From Cyclobacterium qasimii M12-11B (GTDB lineage: Bacteria; Bacteroidota; Bacteroidia; Cytophagales; Cyclobacteriaceae): a stretch of 64,000 nt of DNA. Under the pieces are notes generated by a model. It worked only from the letters and a program-made list of their open reading frames with translations, did not search any database and was not told the origin of the DNA. Position 1 is the first letter of the stretch. Each line of letters begins with the position of its first letter. The stretch lies in the NCBI RefSeq assembly GCF_000427295.1, contig NZ_ATNM01000004.1, positions 1 to 64,000 on the forward strand, written 5' to 3'. The position numbers were made by a program, and so were the translations under genes. Shown here piece after piece: positions 1 to 10,300 of the stretch.

Positions 1-599
1 ATTTTGTTGGTGATTGAAAAAATGGGTACTTAAAAAAAATTAAATTATTTTTATTTATTTAAAAAAAGTTAACAACCATTTATAAATGGTTTATTAATCT
101 TAAAAAATTAAAACAAATAAAATAAGGGAATGAATATTTATAGAAATAAATAAGACCTATATAACTTATATAGTATCAATTTATAGTAAAATTATTTCAA
201 CCACTTTTTTGGGTATGTATAAACCAATTGAAATCTATAAAAGCTATTAAAGGATGCATTACATAGCTTAAATAATGCATTAAATAAAAAACAGGAAGGT
301 ACAACAGTATATTTAGGCTTAATTTCAAACATTACACTCATGCAGTTCAGGCCTGAATGCATGATAGGATTTTCTCTTCAATGGGCCCAAGACATCCCTC
401 CTAACCATGACCGGTAGCACAATCCCACCCATTCATGGCATTCTTACCAGGAAGTAATTCTAACTATTAATGAAAGAGAATGCTGAATGTCACTTTTGCT
501 TGAAAGCCTTATAGGAGAAGTTCTGTGATGACAGATTCAAAAAAAGCTCCGAACAATGGTCCGGAGCTTGAAAAAAATGCGCGCAATCGCTTTATGCTA
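1..599. other. Non-coding flank downstream of the paralogue array
   Basis: No convincing gene lies in this AT-rich stretch on either strand. Only the terminator hairpin of the last tandem paralogue (544-569) is recognisable, close to that gene's stop codon. The first 250 bases are mostly A/T with short homopolymers. No tRNA or repeat was recognised. Confidence 0.6.
544..569 (-). terminator. Terminator of the fourth (short) paralogue
   Basis: On the minus strand this reads as an 11-bp stem beginning AAGCTCCGGAC, a 4-nt loop and its complement (with one wobble), followed by a T run. It lies about 30 bp beyond the stop codon at 600. The same hairpin follows the other three paralogues. Confidence 0.8.
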
Positions 600-2546
600 T
601 CAATAGATGAACACCTTCTTGGAAATCACCTTTTCACTATTGGTAACCTGAATAACATATAGACCAGTGCCAAAACTTTCAAAATTAAAGCTTGCTGTAT
701 TGCCCAATTGGGCACCGTGGATCAATAGACCATTACCTTTGTAAATCATCACCGTGTCATCTTCACGAAGAAAGGATGGGTAAACGATGTTTACAAAGTT
801 TTGGGAAGGCTGTGGATAGACTTTAAGGTCCTCTTCCAGGCTTTCGGCATTTGCCTCTATTTCTGAAGACATGCTCTCAGTCTGATTCAAAGCCTCACCA
901 TTAATCCTTAAATTGTTTCCGATATCAAAACCAGCAACAAAATTAACCGTCAATCGCTCGCCTATAACGTTATTGCTATTATAAGGAGTAACCGTTAATT
1001 TGTAGTTGCCTTCACTGAAGTATTTTCCATTATAGTCATCTCCTGGCAAATCCCCGTAGATCGCATAGGGCGCTTTTCTTTCTGTCCAGTTGTAATTTTT
1101 CGCACCCGAAAGCTGAAAAGCCATCGCTCCTAAATGTTGACCTTTGCCATCAGCTCTAATATTAAGCTTAACATCTTTGTATTGATTAAGGTCAATATAA
1201 GCCCCATCCAGAATGGTCATGATGTCTTGGTCCGTATCCGCATTCACAAGTACTAGCTGATCAACTTTACTGTTGTGGACCACTTCAAAACTCACTGTTA
1301 AGGCTTCTCCACCAATACCACTGTGGACACTTGAGTTAAACGGGAAAGCAGAAGCTGTCAAAGTATAATTTCCTTCTGGAAGTTCTTTTCCCGCATAGTC
1401 TCCATTAGTATCCATGAAAAGTGCCAATGGTTTCACTTTTTCGAACTGAGAAAGATTCACAGGACCACTGATCTCCATACTTACTCCTCCTTGTTGTTGA
1501 TTTAGCGGTACATTTGCTCTGACATTAAATTTATTGCCCATAAAGGACGAGAGATCTATGATATCTCCATCCATTATTTCACGAATATCTGTATCGTCTG
1601 TTGCATTGACCAAAGTGAAGGTTTCGATGACACCTTCAAACACTACTTCAAAATTAATAATGGACTCCAGTCCTTGATTCCCGGTATGGAATCTAGTTTC
1701 ATAGGGAGTGGCTGTTAGTGAATAAGAGCCTGGTGAAAATGCATAACCAACATATTGCCCTTTTACATCACCATATAAAGCGTAAGGGACAACATTTTCG
1801 GTTATGGTATGCTTCTTAACAGGACAGGTTGGGCAACTGGTCAAGTATTCCATTTCCATCTTCACGCTACCTACTATTTCAGGGTCAGAGCTTACTACTA
1901 TAGTGAGTGTTTTGTCTTTGATAGAAGAATAAGAAATCTTGTCTCCATCTTTAATTTCATTTATTACGGTGTTGGTACTGGCATCCACCAACCAGAAGTT
2001 TTCTATTTTCAAATCCTCCGACACCTCACCTGCGATAATAGTAGCCTCGGTAGATACACCACCCACGTAAGCAGTCACTATCAAATCACCCAAGACATCT
2101 GGCGTTTGGCAAAACACAATCTTTCCATTTTCATCTGTTATATAGGTGTCATAAAAAACACCATTAACATCGAAAGACACCTCTTCATTACTCATTGGTA
2201 CTCCATCCTCATCCTTAAGTGTGGCAGTCAAACAAGTTTCTTCACCAACAATCCCATCAATTACATAGGCTAAAAAGGTGATGGTGCCTGGCACTGCGGC
2301 AGTTGTTACACTAAAAGCTAGATTACTAGCATTTTGAAACATTCCCTGAGTAGTGGTGGCTACATCTGCAGTGAAATGCAGGTCTAGTTTTATATCTTGA
2401 TTGTCATTGTTTCGGTTAAACATTGACCAAAATTCTTTTCCCTTATTGTCTGGCACCTCATTATGAGCGTATATCAGGCAGTTAGGAAGTATTATTAGCA
2501 AAAAAATAAAGCTTAAAATTAAGTAGGATTGTTTCATAAAACACAT
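600..2546 (-). CDS. Short T9SS-secreted paralogue with internal deletion
   Basis: This 648-residue protein has a signal peptide (about 1-27), the family motif KGKEFWSMFNRN near residue 36, then only about 40 residues of the head domain. The sequence jumps directly to one Ig-like domain (about 95-175) that matches the last Ig-like domain of the long paralogues. Three repeats of about 110 residues follow (beginning FWLVDA, FTLVNA and LVLVNA), and then a type A sorting domain (VYPQPSQNFVNI... to KVFIY). The long paralogues have nearly 1500 residues, so about 840 codons are missing with the frame kept. Start: Met1 and Met4 both fit, and all four paralogues share this M-x-x-M arrangement. Secretion by T9SS and surface attachment follow from the sorting domain. 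The ligand is unknown; an adhesin-like role is inference. Confidence 0.88.
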   Translation of the reverse strand: MCFMKQSYLILSFIFLLIILPNCLIYAHNEVPDNKGKEFWSMFNRNNDNQDIKLDLHFTADVATTTQGMFQNASNLAFSVTTAAVPGTITFLAYVIDGIVGEETCLTATLKDEDGVPMSNEEVSFDVNGVFYDTYITDENGKIVFCQTPDVLGDLIVTAYVGGVSTEATIIAGEVSEDLKIENFWLVDASTNTVINEIKDGDKISYSSIKDKTLTIVVSSDPEIVGSVKMEMEYLTSCPTCPVKKHTITENVVPYALYGDVKGQYVGYAFSPGSYSLTATPYETRFHTGNQGLESIINFEVVFEGVIETFTLVNATDDTDIREIMDGDIIDLSSFMGNKFNVRANVPLNQQQGGVSMEISGPVNLSQFEKVKPLALFMDTNGDYAGKELPEGNYTLTASAFPFNSSVHSGIGGEALTVSFEVVHNSKVDQLVLVNADTDQDIMTILDGAYIDLNQYKDVKLNIRADGKGQHLGAMAFQLSGAKNYNWTERKAPYAIYGDLPGDDYNGKYFSEGNYKLTVTPYNSNNVIGERLTVNFVAGFDIGNNLRINGEALNQTESMSSEIEANAESLEEDLKVYPQPSQNFVNIVYPSFLREDDTVMIYKGNGLLIHGAQLGNTASFNFESFGTGLYVIQVTNSEKVISKKVFIY

Positions 2547-2566
2547 TTTAATGAATTTTTAACACA

Positions 2567-2597
2567 CAAATTAACATGTATAAATTAAATAACGCAA
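2567..2597 (-). promoter_or_regulatory. Candidate promoter of the short paralogue
   Basis: On the minus strand TTG (2595-2597) is followed after exactly 20 bases by TTAATTTG (2567-2574), one mismatch from the Bacteroidota -7 consensus TAnnTTTG. The third paralogue has the same geometry upstream of its start. Confidence 0.5.
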
Positions 2598-2816
2598 TAA
2601 ATTAGCCTGTAAGCTTCAATTATTCTTTAGAAAAAAACCACAATCCTTAAAAAAAACCTACTATTATTCTAGGTCTATTCATTTTCTTGGCATTACCATC
2701 TGAAATCGACAAAACTTATAAATTCCATTAGCATCAATTAAAAATAAAATCGCTACCAACCCTTACCAATAATCTGGGTTTTAGGATTGCTTATATTCGA
2801 TAAATGGCCATAAAAA

Positions 2817-2842
2817 AAGCTCCGAACAATTGTCCAGAGCTT
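2817..2842 (-). terminator. Terminator of the third paralogue
   Basis: This hairpin is nearly identical to those after the other paralogues, about 25 bp past the stop codon at 2868. The base differing from its sister copies turns a C-G pair into a U-G wobble, so pairing is kept. A T run follows on the minus strand. Confidence 0.8.
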
Positions 2843-2867
2843 TTAAAATTCTATTTGATTTATTCTT

Positions 2868-5800
2868 TTAATTGATAATTACCTTCTTAGAAATTACCCT
2901 ATTCCCATCATTAACAAGTATCAAGTACAATCCTGCGCCGTTCTTTTTGAATTCAAAGCCAGACGTATTGCCTATTTGCCCACCATGTAGCAATTGACCG
3001 TTACTTTTATAGATCAATACCATAGCATCTTCCTTTAGGAAAGAGGGGTAAAGGATATTTACAAAGTTCTTGGAAGGTTGTGGGTAAACTATTAGCGCTT
3101 CCACTAAGTCAACATTATTGGCTTCTCCTTCTGAGGAACTGACCTCAAGCTGCTTCATAGACTCCCCATTGATCCTTAAATTGTCTTCAGAATTGAATCC
3201 AGCTGTAAAATTAACAGTCAAACTTTCTCCTATTGAGTTGTCATTATTGTATGGCCTCACCATCAATTTATAGTTGCCTTCATTGAGGTATTTACCATTA
3301 TAATCCAAACCGGGCGAATCCCCAAAAATGGCATATGGGGCTTTTCTTTCCGTCCAGTTGTAATTCTTCGCACCAGACAGTTGGAAAACCATAGCTGCCA
3401 ATTGTTCTCCTTTGCCTTCGGCCCTAATATTCAATTTGACATCTTGGTATTGATTCAGGTCGATGTAGCTACCATCCATAAGCACCATGATATCCTTGTC
3501 GGTATCCGCATTTACCAAAATAAGCTTATCTACTTTACTACCTGAAGAAAACACTTCAAAACTTATCGTAAGCGGTTCACCACCTATTCCACTAGTCATG
3601 CTTGATTTGAAAGGGTACGCTGTTGCAGATAAAGTATACTTCCCATCAGGTAGGTCTTTACCAGTATAATCGCCATTAACATCCGTAAAGAGTGCTAAAG
3701 GTTCCACTTTTTCAAACTGCGAGAAATTGACAGGTCCACTAAGCTCCATACCCACTCCACCTTGTGTCTGATTTAGCGGTACATTGGCTCTGAAATTGAA
3801 TTTCTCATTCCTGAACGAAGATAAATCAATAACATCTCCATCCCTTATTACCTGAATATCTGTATCATGAGTCGCATTGACCAAAGTGAAAGAATCCACG
3901 TTTCCATCATAGATGATTTCAAAATTTACCTTGGACTCAATGCCTTCAAAATTAAAATGATATAAACCAAGAGCATAAGGAATAGCACTTAATTTATAAT
4001 ATCCTGGGATAAATGCATGACCATTAAATTTTCCATTGTCATCCCTAAACAATGTGTAGGGGGGCACTTTTTCGATTTCTTCAGTGATTTTGACAGGGCA
4101 TGTTGGACATTGGGTCAATTCTTCCATTTCCAATTTAACTTTACCTACTTTACCCGGGTTAGTAATTGCCGTCAAGGCAATCAGTTTATCTTTCACTAAA
4201 CTGTAGGGAATTTTATCCCCATCCTTAATTTCCCTTATTGGTACATTAGTGTCGGTATCTACAAACCAGAAACTTTCAACTTTTAAATCTTCCTTATTAA
4301 ACTCCACCTTAATATGAGCTTCCGCTTTCTTTTCACCACCAATGTATACTGGGACCACAAAATCACCTTCTTCAACAGGAGTCCAACAAAACTTCGCCTT
4401 ACCATTTGCATCTGACAAAACACTTGAAGTATATCCCCTAACAAAGCTTACCTTTCTATTTTCTGAAGGAATACCATCTTTATCAAAAACTATCCCCTCC
4501 AGACAAACTTCCTCTCCTACCCTCAAATCAAATTCGTTTTCTAATAAAGTGAAAGAGGTTAATGCATCATCATTCTCATCATTCGAATCTATAGAGATTG
4601 CATATATTGTACCATTTTGGACAGTCTCTATAAAGGAGAAGCTATACCTGAAATATCCATTTACACTTGTATCTATACAATAGACAATCATTCCTTCTTC
4701 ATTGGTTGTAAGAGAATCTACAACCACCTCATTTTTTGAAATAAAGACTTCGGCATCACTCATCGGACTACCAAATTGATCCAGCACTTTCAATTTAATA
4801 CAAGTCTCTTCACCAAATTCACCAGGCACGTTTGGAACAATAGAAATGGTCGTTGGAACATAAACTATGATTTCAGGAATAATTTTAATAGTTGCACTGA
4901 CAGGATCACCACCATTATAGTATGCTGATATCTCAAGGTCACCCAAAGTTTCGGTGGTCAAGCAATAATCTACGATTCCTTCATCATCGCTTAGTATCGA
5001 TGCGACAACCTTTCCATTAATGACTATGGAAACTTCGGCATTGGAAAATGGATCACTATTTTGATCCAAAACAAGGGACTGAAGACAAACTTCCTCTCCA
5101 ATTTGAACTTCCCCAGGCAAATTAGCTAAAGAAATAGAGCTTGAAATTGGCTCATCACCACCGCTGCCTCCATCTCCAGGATTAAGTATTTTCACACTGG
5201 TAAAAAAAAGGCGTTTCGCTACCCTCAAAATTAACGGTGAAAATTATAGCCTCACCGTCATCCTCTTCAGCTGTTTTGCAGAATTCAACGATCCCATTTT
5301 CATTTGTAACTATTGATTCAACAGGTTTACCTTCGATCGCCAATTGAATTTCCACACCTTCCATTACAGCTCCATACTGATCCAATACTTGGCTAGTTAG
5401 ACATATTTCCTCTCCCAATGAGACTGTACCCTGCAAGGTAGAAAATAGAACACTATCTGGCATGGAGGGCGTTGTATCTACAAATGCTTGAACTATTTTA
5501 CTTCCGATGGAAGCAATTATTGTATCCTTTCCTTCGCTTAAAGCATCGAAGCAGAAATTTGCAATACCTTGCTCATTGGTTACTGCAAAGCTCATTTCTT
5601 CATTTAACCCCTGTACTTCAAAGTCTACCCTTACACCAAATACAGGTAGGCCATCTTTATCCGTTACAATAGAATTGAAACAATAAGTGTTTCCTTGTTG
5701 TGTTTCTTGATCAAGAACTAAATCACTCACTTCTTGCACTTTAGCTAATGACTGGCCTCCAGGGTACCCATAAGAACCAGTTGCGGCACTTCTTCCACGA

Positions 5801-7068
5801 CCATACACAGAAACCCCAAAGGGCAGGTTTCCAGATAAATGATGGACACCTTCAGTCACACTTAATTGGGCCACAGCAAAAGTAGTCCCAGGAATATCAT
5901 TGAATAATGAAAGTTCTAAAATATTTCCATCCAATTCTATTTTGTCTTTTTGTGAAATTGGTACTACCAAATTGATATAATGTCTATATCGGCCTGTGCC
6001 TGTGCTAAACGTATATTTATTTTGAAACTGCTCGAAGGGTTCAATTAGCATCATAAAAAGTTCAGGAAAATTATCATTGAAATATCCATACTCTTTAGAA
6101 TACTGGGCGACTAAAATAGGCTGGTTAGATTCAATTTTTGAATAAACATTATAAGGAATACTTATTTCCTTAAATTGACCTTTATTGAGTGAAAAAGCTT
6201 CTGAATATCCTCTATTTCCATTTATATTAACTTTAGTACCATCTTTTATAGCTGCAATTCTAAAAACATCTATTTTCCTATTTGAGGACAATAATGGTAC
6301 TGTGAAAAAATTTTGTCCCAAAGTACTTACTGGAGGAAGCTGTTCAATCACATGTTCACAATTAGTGACATTCTGTGGTAATTTTCCGCAATTATATCCA
6401 CTGAATACAGCTATGGGTTTGTCGGAGGTAACAGTACTACCTGTAAGGTCATAATAGGCTACCGCCATCTGGTAAGTCTCACCTTTTTGTAGCGTTATTT
6501 GAAAAGGAACTCCTTTTTGTATCTCTAGCGTAGTAATAGATGGCACTATAGTGATAGAAGTGTTATCTTCAACCGCTACAATTCCAATAACAGAAAAATT
6601 TCTAGTACGACTTAAATAATTGGATCTGTATGACATTATCAAATATTCATTACCCAAAACATCTACAGGAAGTCCCAAAAAGGCATCATTCGAATAAGCT
6701 TTCTGATTGTATCCAAAAACTGCAATTTCATTCTCAGCTATTACTTGAATACCTTTCCTCTCTACACTATCTGCAATAGTTGCAACGAATTCGCTGGGAA
6801 TTTCAACAGTAGTAATTGTTCCTGGTGTAACAAAAAAATCTATTTTTTCAGAATTGGGCAGTACTACTTTACCAGCAGTTGGTACATCTCCTGAAATATT
6901 AAGACCTAGATTTAAATTACCATCATTTAAATTCCGGTTAAACATTAACCAAAATTCCTTTCCCTTATTGTCTGGTAACTCTCCCTGAGAATATACAAGC
7001 CCTATAGGCAGTAAAATCAATAGAGAAATAACACTTAAAATGCAGTAGATTTTTTTCATAAAAAACAT
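2868..7068 (-). pseudogene. T9SS-secreted Ig-like paralogue split by a +1 frameshift
   Basis: One ancestral gene is present as two reading frames (7068-5182, 628 residues, and the remainder ending at 2868). The first frame contains signal peptide, IgGFc-binding-like head (about 28-430) and two Ig-like domains, then runs into a stop shortly after GSETPFF. The second frame continues the paralogues' sequence (TSVKILNPG, three more Ig-like domains, three LVNA repeats, sorting domain ending KKVIIN). The break is in an A8 run on the plus strand (5202-5209; T8 in the gene). Removing one base joins both frames into 1400 codons including the stop. The joined protein would have five Ig-like domains against six in its full-length sisters. 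As written, only an unsorted N-terminal fragment would be made. Sequencing error, slipped-strand phase variation, transcriptional slippage or real decay are all possible. Confidence 0.88.
5202..5209. repeat. A8 homopolymer at the frameshift
   Basis: Eight consecutive A on the plus strand (T8 in the coding strand) sit exactly where the two reading frames of the split paralogue meet. Seven would restore the frame CCT TTT TTT ACC AGT. Confidence 0.95.
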
Positions 7069-7088
7069 TTTATTAACTATTTAACACA

Positions 7089-7119
7089 CAAACTTACCTA
7101 TTAAAGCTAAAGCTAGCAA
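7089..7119 (-). promoter_or_regulatory. Candidate promoter of the frameshifted paralogue
   Basis: On the minus strand TTG (7117-7119), 20 bases, then TAAGTTTG (7089-7096), a perfect match to TAnnTTTG. It lies about 20 bp upstream of the start at 7068, giving a short leader. Spacing is identical to the element before the short paralogue. Confidence 0.6.
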
Positions 7120-7279
7120 TGAATTAACCTATTAGTTTTATATCCCAAATCAAGAAAAAGAACTATACATGTTTTGGCACTTCCAAGTTGACTTAACCTT
7201 TTTATCTTAAATATTAAAAAATTCTACTTGCACTTTTAGGAATAAGGAACTAAAATGACCCTACACTCGGACATAAAAA

Positions 7280-7305
7280 AAGCTCCGAACAATTGTCCGG
7301 AGCTT
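7280..7305 (-). terminator. Terminator of the second paralogue
   Basis: A strong stem AAGCTCCGGACAA with its complement, followed by a T run on the minus strand, lies about 27 bp past the stop codon at 7332. It is the same element as at 544, 2817 and 12098. Confidence 0.85.
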
Positions 7306-7331
7306 TTAAAAATACTACTTGATTTATTATC

Positions 7332-10300
7332 TTAATAAATAAACACCTTTTTAGATATAACCTTATTTCCATTGGTTACATGTATCAGATACAATCCAGA
7401 ACCATAACTTCCAAAATTAAAGTCTGAGGTATTGGCCATCTGACCACCGTGGATCAATTGACCGTTACCTTTATAAATCATCACCATCGCATCCTCACTA
7501 AGAGAAGATGGGTAGCGGATGTTGACTAGGTTCTGGGAAGGTTGTGGATAGACAATGAGGTCTTCTTCCTGTCTACCTTCCTTGGTACCACCTTCATCGG
7601 TATTGGCCTCAAGCTGATCAAGGAACTCGTTGCTAATCCTTAAATTGCCACCACCATCATAACCGGCAATAAAGTTAACCGTAAGCGATTCACCCATCAT
7701 GTTGTCGCTATTGTATGGTGTAACCATCAATTTATATTTGCCTTCATTGAGGTACTTGCCAACATAATCACCCAATGGTAGGTCTCCAAAGATTGCATAT
7801 GGCGCACTTCTTTCGGTCCAGTTGTAATTCTTCGCACCTGAAAGTTGGAAAGTCATGGCGGCCATGTCATCGCCTTTACCATCAGCCCTGATATTCAACT
7901 TGACATCTTCGTACATATTCAGGTCGATGTAGCTTCCTTCCATAAGTTCCATGATATCCTCGTCAGTATCCGCATTTACCAAAGTGAATTTATCTACTCT
8001 ACTGTTGTGAATCACTTCAAAATTAACCATGACTGTAGCCCCACCAATGCCTCTATTGACACCTGATTTATTTGGGAACGCAGTTGCAGACAGTGCATAG
8101 CTTCCTTCGGGTAGGTCTCTACCAATATAGTCACCACTATTGTCTCCAAACAAGGCATATGGCATCCCCTTCTCAAACATTGAGAAAATAACAGGACCAT
8201 CAATCATCATTTCCACAGCACCTTGCTGACCATTAGGTACATTGGCTCTAATGTTGAATTTAACACCTTGGAGTTTAGAAAGGTCAACAACATCTCCATC
8301 CATGATTTCACGAATATCAGTGTCATCTGTAGCATTGACCAAAGTAAAGCTATCAATAGTTCCTTCGAATACTATTTCGAAGTTAACCATGGATTTCATT
8401 CCCTGATTTCCTGCAAGATTCTTCATCTCATATGGTGTAGCGCTGAACATATAAGCTCCTGGCACTATTTCTTTGCCTGTATAGTCACCATTAATGTCTC
8501 CATACAAAGCATAAGGAACCACATTCTCTGTAGTACTACGCATATCCGGAGCACAGGTCGGACATAAAGTCAATGCTTCCAATTCCAATTTCACACTACC
8601 CACTTTTGCAGGATCAGTGATAACCATCATGTTGACCATTTTATCTTTGACAGTAGAATATGGAATTTTATCACCATCCATGATTTCAGCAATCATTGTG
8701 TTCGTCCCAGCATCTACCAACCAGAAGCTTTCAACTTCCAAGTCATCATTTTCGGTAACTACCATAATTGTCGCTTCTGCTGGCACTCCTCCTTCATAAG
8801 TAGCGGTCACCATCAAATCTCCCATTTCATCTGGTGTCTGACAGAATTCTACCCTGCCATTTTCATCAGTGATGGCATTGCCATAGAATACGCCATTGAC
8901 ATCAAAAGAAACTTCTACACCGACCAATGGCATTCCAAATTGATCTAAAATAGTGGCTGCCAAACAAATTTGCTCACCTACAACAACTTCTACTTCATTG
9001 TCTACAAAAGAAATAATGGTAGGAACTGGTGTATTGTCTGATACGGTGATGGTCGACATTACTGTATTTTCAGCAGTATAGAAGAAGCCATACTCAAATT
9101 CTCCTTCCATGTCTGGAGTGAAACAGTAATTCAACATGCCCTCCTCATTGGTCATCATAGAACCTACAGAGTCACCATCTTTGGTAATAAATACTTCAAT
9201 GGCACCAACTGGGTTATCGAACTGATCCAAGACCCCAACTTCTAAACAAGTCTCCTCACCAAGGGATACTTCATCCTCAGATGGGCTTACTGAAATGGTC
9301 GTTGCAATTATTTCTACCTGTACAACTTTAACAGTGCCGTTTACTGGATCCCCGCCTGAATAACTAACAGAGAATTTAAGATCACCCAAAGATTCAGTGG
9401 ACAAACAGTATGCTATTACTCCATCCGCGTTGGTAGTTAGGGTTGCTATAACATCACCATCTACTTCGATTTCCACTTCAGTATTTGGCAACGGGTCACC
9501 ATTTTGATCCAAAACAAGTGACTCAAAACAAGCTTCCTCTCCCAGTTGAACTTCTACTGGTAATCCAGAAATAGAAATAGCACTGGCTATAAGGTCTCCA
9601 CCTCCGCCACCATTTCCGCCATCTCCGGAATTAAGGACATTAATAGTGGTAGAAGCCGGTGTACCGCCACCCACATAGTTAACAACAAAAATTAGCTCTT
9701 CACCATCTTCCACTTCGGCAGTTTTGCAGAACTCAGCAACACCATTTTCATCCGTCATCTCAGAACCTGCAGCTTCTCCATTGATTTCCAGTTGCACTTC
9801 CACTCCTTCCATTACTTCACCAAACTGGTCAAGTACAGTGGCTGTAACGCAAATCTGCTGTCCTAAATTGATCTCATTGGCTGCTGATGCAATGCTAATG
9901 GTACTTGGTACAGAAGCAGGAATAGAAACGACTACTATTAAGTCTGTTTTGTCACTGCCTTCAAAATAACTGCTGAATTTAAGGTCTCCACCCTCTTCTG
10001 GAGTGAAACAATATTCGACATTCCCGTTTTCATCAGACGAGCCACTGTACAACACATTATCCATGTATTCAATGAACAATTCTTCACCTTCTAAAGGATT
10101 GCCAAACTGGTCCATGACCTGACTGGTAAGACAAATTTCTTCTCCTAACATGACTTCTTCAGGTAATGAAGAAAGTAGAACACTTTCAGGCCTAGGAATA
10201 GTGGTAACTACAGTAGCTTCTGCAGTGGTACTTCCCACTGAGGCCACTATTCTATCTGTGCCTTCATTCACCGCATCAAAGCAGAAATTGGCGATGCCCT

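Larger units (their letters stand above)
2547..2867. other. Intergenic spacer between the third and fourth paralogues
   Basis: The spacer holds the promoter-like element of the short paralogue (2567-2597) and the terminator of the frameshifted one (2817-2842). The remaining AT-rich sequence shows no gene. Confidence 0.7.
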
